DNA from: Metellina segmentata
Lineage: Eukaryota; Arthropoda; Arachnida; Araneae; Tetragnathidae
DNA length: 64,000 nucleotides
Direction of reading: 5' to 3'
Assembly: GCA_947359465.1 (NCBI GenBank)
Contig: OX375874.1
Location: forward strand, 91,978,172 to 92,042,171
Both the position numbers and the translations under genes were made by a program. A model generated the notes under the pieces. The model made no database searches. It worked only from the letters and a program-made list of their open reading frames with translations, and was not told the origin of the DNA. Positions 60,431-64,000 of this stretch are shown here, piece after piece. The first letter of the stretch is position 1; each line of letters begins with the position of its first letter.

Positions 60431-61577
60431 GGAATATGGCATGTTATTTTGGAATTACAGATCAGCAATTTAAATCATTAATACATTTTACTCTCAAATG
60501 AATTCCAATGCCTTAACTCAAGTTTGTTGGTGTTGTTTTTTCAATAAACAGCAGTTTACTTCGTATCCGACGCTAACACGGCACATTGCTCAATTAGGTT
60601 ATATGTTGCTATTATCTAGACTGTGTACTTGACGTGTACTTTCCAAGACTTTCTATTAGTGTAAGACTTTCTATTAGTTTCCTTAATTTATAAAATACAA
60701 CATATAGGTACAGAAATAAGGAAGAATATTTATCTCCACGTAGTGTTGAAAAGATCGTGGCATTTTACTACCATTTTAGTAATTTTATATCATAAGTTAT
60801 ACATTACTTTGAACATTTGAATCACTAATTCGAGGCTTTATTATATACCAATTAGCATATTAGGCTGTTATAGTTTGTTCTAGGCTGTGTTAGATTTTAT
60901 GTGTGAGTTGAAAAATGAATCACTGTCAGCTAATCACAGATATTTAAATATAGCAACGTTTTAAAGGCAATTGCAGTTTAGATTCTCATAATAAATTTTT
61001 ATATTCATTTGTAATAAGCTACATAAACAAATGCAGCTGAAAAAGCAAATAAATATTTCATTTACCAGTTTCTCAACCGTTCAAACGGTGCATAGGAAAA
61101 TCTTTTTGTCAGAATAAATCATCTTTGAATATAATTTTCTTCATGAGCTCTGAACGTTTCAATTCAGTAAAATTTTCCCATCCATCATATCACTATTATG
61201 TTTAAAAGTTCCTCCCCTTTTCAGAACTATTAAATAAATTTATAAAAAGCAAGAAGAATTATCAGACCCTACTTGTGTTGAATTAGTTAAATGTAGAATG
61301 AAAAAGTGAAGATTGAGAGAGTGAGAAAGAGAGATGATAATACATTTTCTCTTTCGTAGAAAAATGTCAAAACATTAAAGTGTGAGAAAAATAATTTAAA
61401 AACATTTTTCGACATTTTTGTAATTTTATCAACTTACTCTGGACACAAATCTTATACATGAATTTAGCATAACACTTGTCTAAATATGTAATAAAATATC
61501 CACTAAAGCGAAATATAGTTAATAAATTATAGAATATTCGATTAAATTATATTGAGTGAATTTTATGTGGTAGGTAT
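60431..61577. other. No gene recognised
   Basis: AT-rich spacer without recognisable features. Confidence 0.5.
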
Positions 61578-61850
61578 TTAATCACGTCACACGTGCAAAG
61601 AGCTTTTGGCGATGTCCGGGATCAAATCCAAAGGAAAAGATCCGAGGACAACACGCAATTTGGAACCACGGTCAGATGACGATGTCGTATTTGAGCTGGC
61701 TCCAAACTTCCACATCACGCTAACGTGAGGACATTTGAGGCCACGACAGATTTGACGTGCAGCATCTCCCTTTGAACACGACGGTATTTGGTTGGATTCG
61801 AACGCGCAGACCTCCGGTTGTTAATCCGCTACTCTTCCATCCCGGCTATA
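61578..61850 (-). mobile_element. SINE, tail A with head type A
   Basis: GATGTCCGGGATCAAATCC, GGAACCACGGTCAGATGACG, GAGGCCACGACAGATTTGAC and head GGTTGGATTCGAACGCGCAG (B box) with CTCTTCCATCCCGGCTATAA (A-box side). Confidence 0.75.
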
Positions 61851-62820
61851 ACGCTCCCTGAATTTTATAAGATAGTTGCACAAACACAACAAGACACAAA
61901 AGAAGACATAAAGCTTGAAGACAGATCAACACAGCAAAATTCAATCACTAAAAGAATGTAGTTCACTGTATGCAAAGTTCCATGAAAATGCACCTAGCCG
62001 TTTGGACGTAGTACGAGTACAGACAGACACCAAAAGTGGAAACCACTGATTTTTTCTTAGAAGGGCCCAAAAAGAGTAAATAATTTGAAATAGATTAAAT
62101 GACGAAAGGACTAAATAAATTGAGTGGAATGAATTAACAGTATATGTAAACTAATTAAAAGACCTAAGAGACTTTTTGCAAAGCCTTTTGGAAGCATGCT
62201 ATCTAGTCAATTCATCATCGACAATATTAGTGACGAACGAATTCGTAATTTCTGAATGGACATACACGACGATCGATGGGAAAAGGAATGGTGACCTGAC
62301 CTTCAAAAACAATCGTAATTGGCGATTGACTAAGAGGGAAAGACGTCTGCAAAATATTGTTTCAGTGTCGGTAAATGGCGTTTCATAATGTTGTTATTAC
62401 GTTCGCAAAAACTACATGTCTTCTCAGGAAGAAGAGTAATTCCATCACAGCTCTTATATTTATGATTTCTCGATTCTATAAAAAAGGTTTCATTCCTTAA
62501 GACCGAGATAGACCCGTGTAAAGAAGTTCCTCTAAAATTAACATTCAATTTCCAAACATAAATGGAGGCAAGTTTATTTGATAGGAGCTGTACAGAAAAA
62601 AGCATGAGGAAATTGCAGATGTTTGGAAATACACACACATATATACACTATTATTTTGTTATATATATGCACTCTATAACAAAAAAAATCATCGAACCAA
62701 GAAGGAGTTATGCGATAGAGATAATAACTGGTGGATGGGAAAAGCTTACATATGAAAACAAACGATTAGAATTTAGGAACAATTGAATGACTTATTTCAG
62801 AGTTTGGACGTTACAAAGGA
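61851..62820. other. No gene recognised; possible non-LTR 3' piece
   Basis: Near 61975-62035 the run AAGTTCCATGAAAATGCACC, TAGCCGTTTGGACGTAGTAC and ACAGACAGAC resembles the 3' UTR motif common in RTE-like retroposons; there is no reverse transcriptase nearby. The remaining frames are unrecognised. Confidence 0.35.
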
Positions 62821-62829
62821 AGGAAGTCA

Positions 62830-63427
62830 ATAATGCGATTGTCCACCTCTGGCCTGAATGCAAGCTGTCACCTGGGGTTGCATAGACTGATAAAATTCGC
62901 GGATGTTGTCTTGAAAGAGTTCTTGCAAAATTGTCTCCAATTTTCGGACTAAATGGTCAACATCCTGTTATGGTTTCAATCGCCTTCCCATAAGTCCAAA
63001 ATGTGCTCTATGGGAGAGAGATCAGGAGACCTAGCTGGCTAAGTAAGTGTTGGAAAAGCTTGAAGACAATTCATAGCAACACGTGCCGTGTGCGGACGGG
63101 CATTATCTTGTTGAAAAGTAAGCGCGGGGTGTCAAAAAAAAGAACGGTAACACAACCGGTCGTAGAATGTCGTCTACGTACCGCTGTGGTGTGTGTACCA
63201 GAAATGACTACCAAAGGGGTCCGCCTATCAAAAGAGATGGCACCCCAGACCATAACCCCATGTTGTGGACATGTATAGCGTGCGATAGTAAGGGCATGAT
63301 CCCCACGCTGCCCTGGACGTGCCCAGGCTCGTCTGCGGTTATCATCAGGAAACAGTTGGAAACGGGACTCGTCACTAAAGATTATACGGCCACAGTCAGC
63401 GTTCCATGTTGATCGAGCCCAGCTCAA
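62830..63427 (-). pseudogene. Tc1-like transposase remnant
   Basis: A 118-codon minus-strand frame (63071-63427) starts inside the protein: LSWARSTWNADCGRIIFSDE (first catalytic Asp in FSDESRF), then HGVMVWGAISFDRRTPLVVI. After frame changes come QQDNARPHTARVA-like, SPIEHI-like and FARTLSRQHPRI segments with the remaining acidic residues. The N-terminal DNA-binding region is missing: the sequence runs into a (TA)n repeat at 63437. Confidence 0.8.
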
Positions 63428-63433
63428 CCCCTG

Positions 63434-63436
<3 letters not shown>

Positions 63437-63492
<56 letters not shown>
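63437..63492. repeat. (TA)n microsatellite
   Basis: About 27 TA units, directly where the Tc1 remnant breaks off. Confidence 0.95.
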
Positions 63493-63494
<2 letters not shown>

Positions 63495-63681
63495 AACGCT
63501 TCAGCTGGTTAAATACTAATAAAAATAATGTAGAATGCGGATTAAGTTTACAGATTTAAGAGATAGACTAAGATAAAAATAATTCATTCCTATAATTGTT
63601 GTTATCAAATGAAAGCCTTTGGCGAAGAAGTAATTTATGTAGTGAAAACAAAAGCGTTTGTTAACGGTAAACGTAGTTGAA

Positions 63682-63890
63682 TTAACGTCGCTCTGGAACA
63701 ACGCAACGAGCTATCGGTGACGGTCCGATACCTGAGAATAATACCCCTTAATTGGATCCACAGTGAGATGTAACCACCTGAGCTGGCACCCTACTCTCCA
63801 AACATAACACATAGGAAGGTTGATTGGAAGGTGAGTGCATTTGATGCTCCAACAGATTCAGCGTACACCAGCTCCCGTGTACACGACAAA
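63682..63890 (-). mobile_element. SINE, tail A, head truncated
   Basis: TTAACGTCGCTCTGGAACAA, GTGACGGTCCGATACC, GAGCTGGCACCCTACTCTCC and CAGCTCCCGTGTACACGACA. The tRNA-like part is missing at the right. Confidence 0.7.
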
Positions 63891-64000
63891 AGCATTAGAA
63901 AACTATTAAAATCGATGAGTTGATATAAAAACTAATTCAGTCCAGAGAATGGTTAATGTTTTGGCCATAAGGACCATATTTCGCCATGCTGTCGCAAACT

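Overview
This is AT-rich nuclear DNA of an animal, almost certainly an arthropod and, by inference, probably a spider or other arachnid. The reasons are a receptor guanylate cyclase gene with long introns, abundant IS630/Tc1/mariner, hAT and TTA- or TTAA-flanked elements, Helitrons and tRNA-derived SINEs. There are no operons, no ribosome binding sites and no bacterial genes. Most of the window is intergenic or intronic DNA filled with decayed mobile elements. The species assignment is inference; the animal origin is secure.

The only host gene I recognise is on the minus strand. Exon 1 (20262-20432, start codon, signal peptide) and exon 2 (16288-16536, start of the extracellular ligand-binding domain) belong to a membrane receptor guanylate cyclase of the Gyc32E/Gyc76C class. 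Both splice sites of intron 1 and the donor of intron 2 are visible and the join is in phase. The remaining exons must lie beyond the left end, or at least were not found in 1-16287. Intron 1 holds a MITE, SINE pieces, an unexplained exon-like reading frame (17952-18082), a 289-bp tandem duplication and a (TA)n run of about 193 bp close to the exon 1 donor. A diverged frame-shifted coding-like segment at 44278-44634 may be a pseudogene.

Mobile elements by region: 1-8 kb, a SINE, a deleted mariner and TTAA-flanked MITEs, one of which carries a 40-bp satellite array; 9-17 kb, a Helitron, SINEs, a Tc1 piece and TTA-flanked MITEs; 23-32 kb, a second mariner copy, a second Helitron copy, a full-length but broken IS630/Tc1-like element and a hAT; 32-41 kb, stable-tip hairpins, SINEs, pogo/Tigger, hAT and Tc1 derivatives; 41.4-43.5 kb, four tandem 499-bp units; 44.8-46.5 kb, two Tc1 remnants head to head; 50-56.2 kb, SINE inside SINE and a nest of three superimposed DNA elements; 58.3-59 kb, two inverted 275-bp LTRs around the 3' half of a tRNA-Leu including CCA; 59-64 kb, Tc1 remnants and SINEs.

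The most unusual object is the LTR / tRNA-half / inverted-LTR palindrome at 58347-58957, which looks like a trapped product of reverse transcription. Next are satellite birth inside a TTAA MITE, hairpins that keep a GCGAAGC tip while their stems change, and SINEs that combine one tail with different tRNA-like heads. All coordinates and alignments were made by eye.
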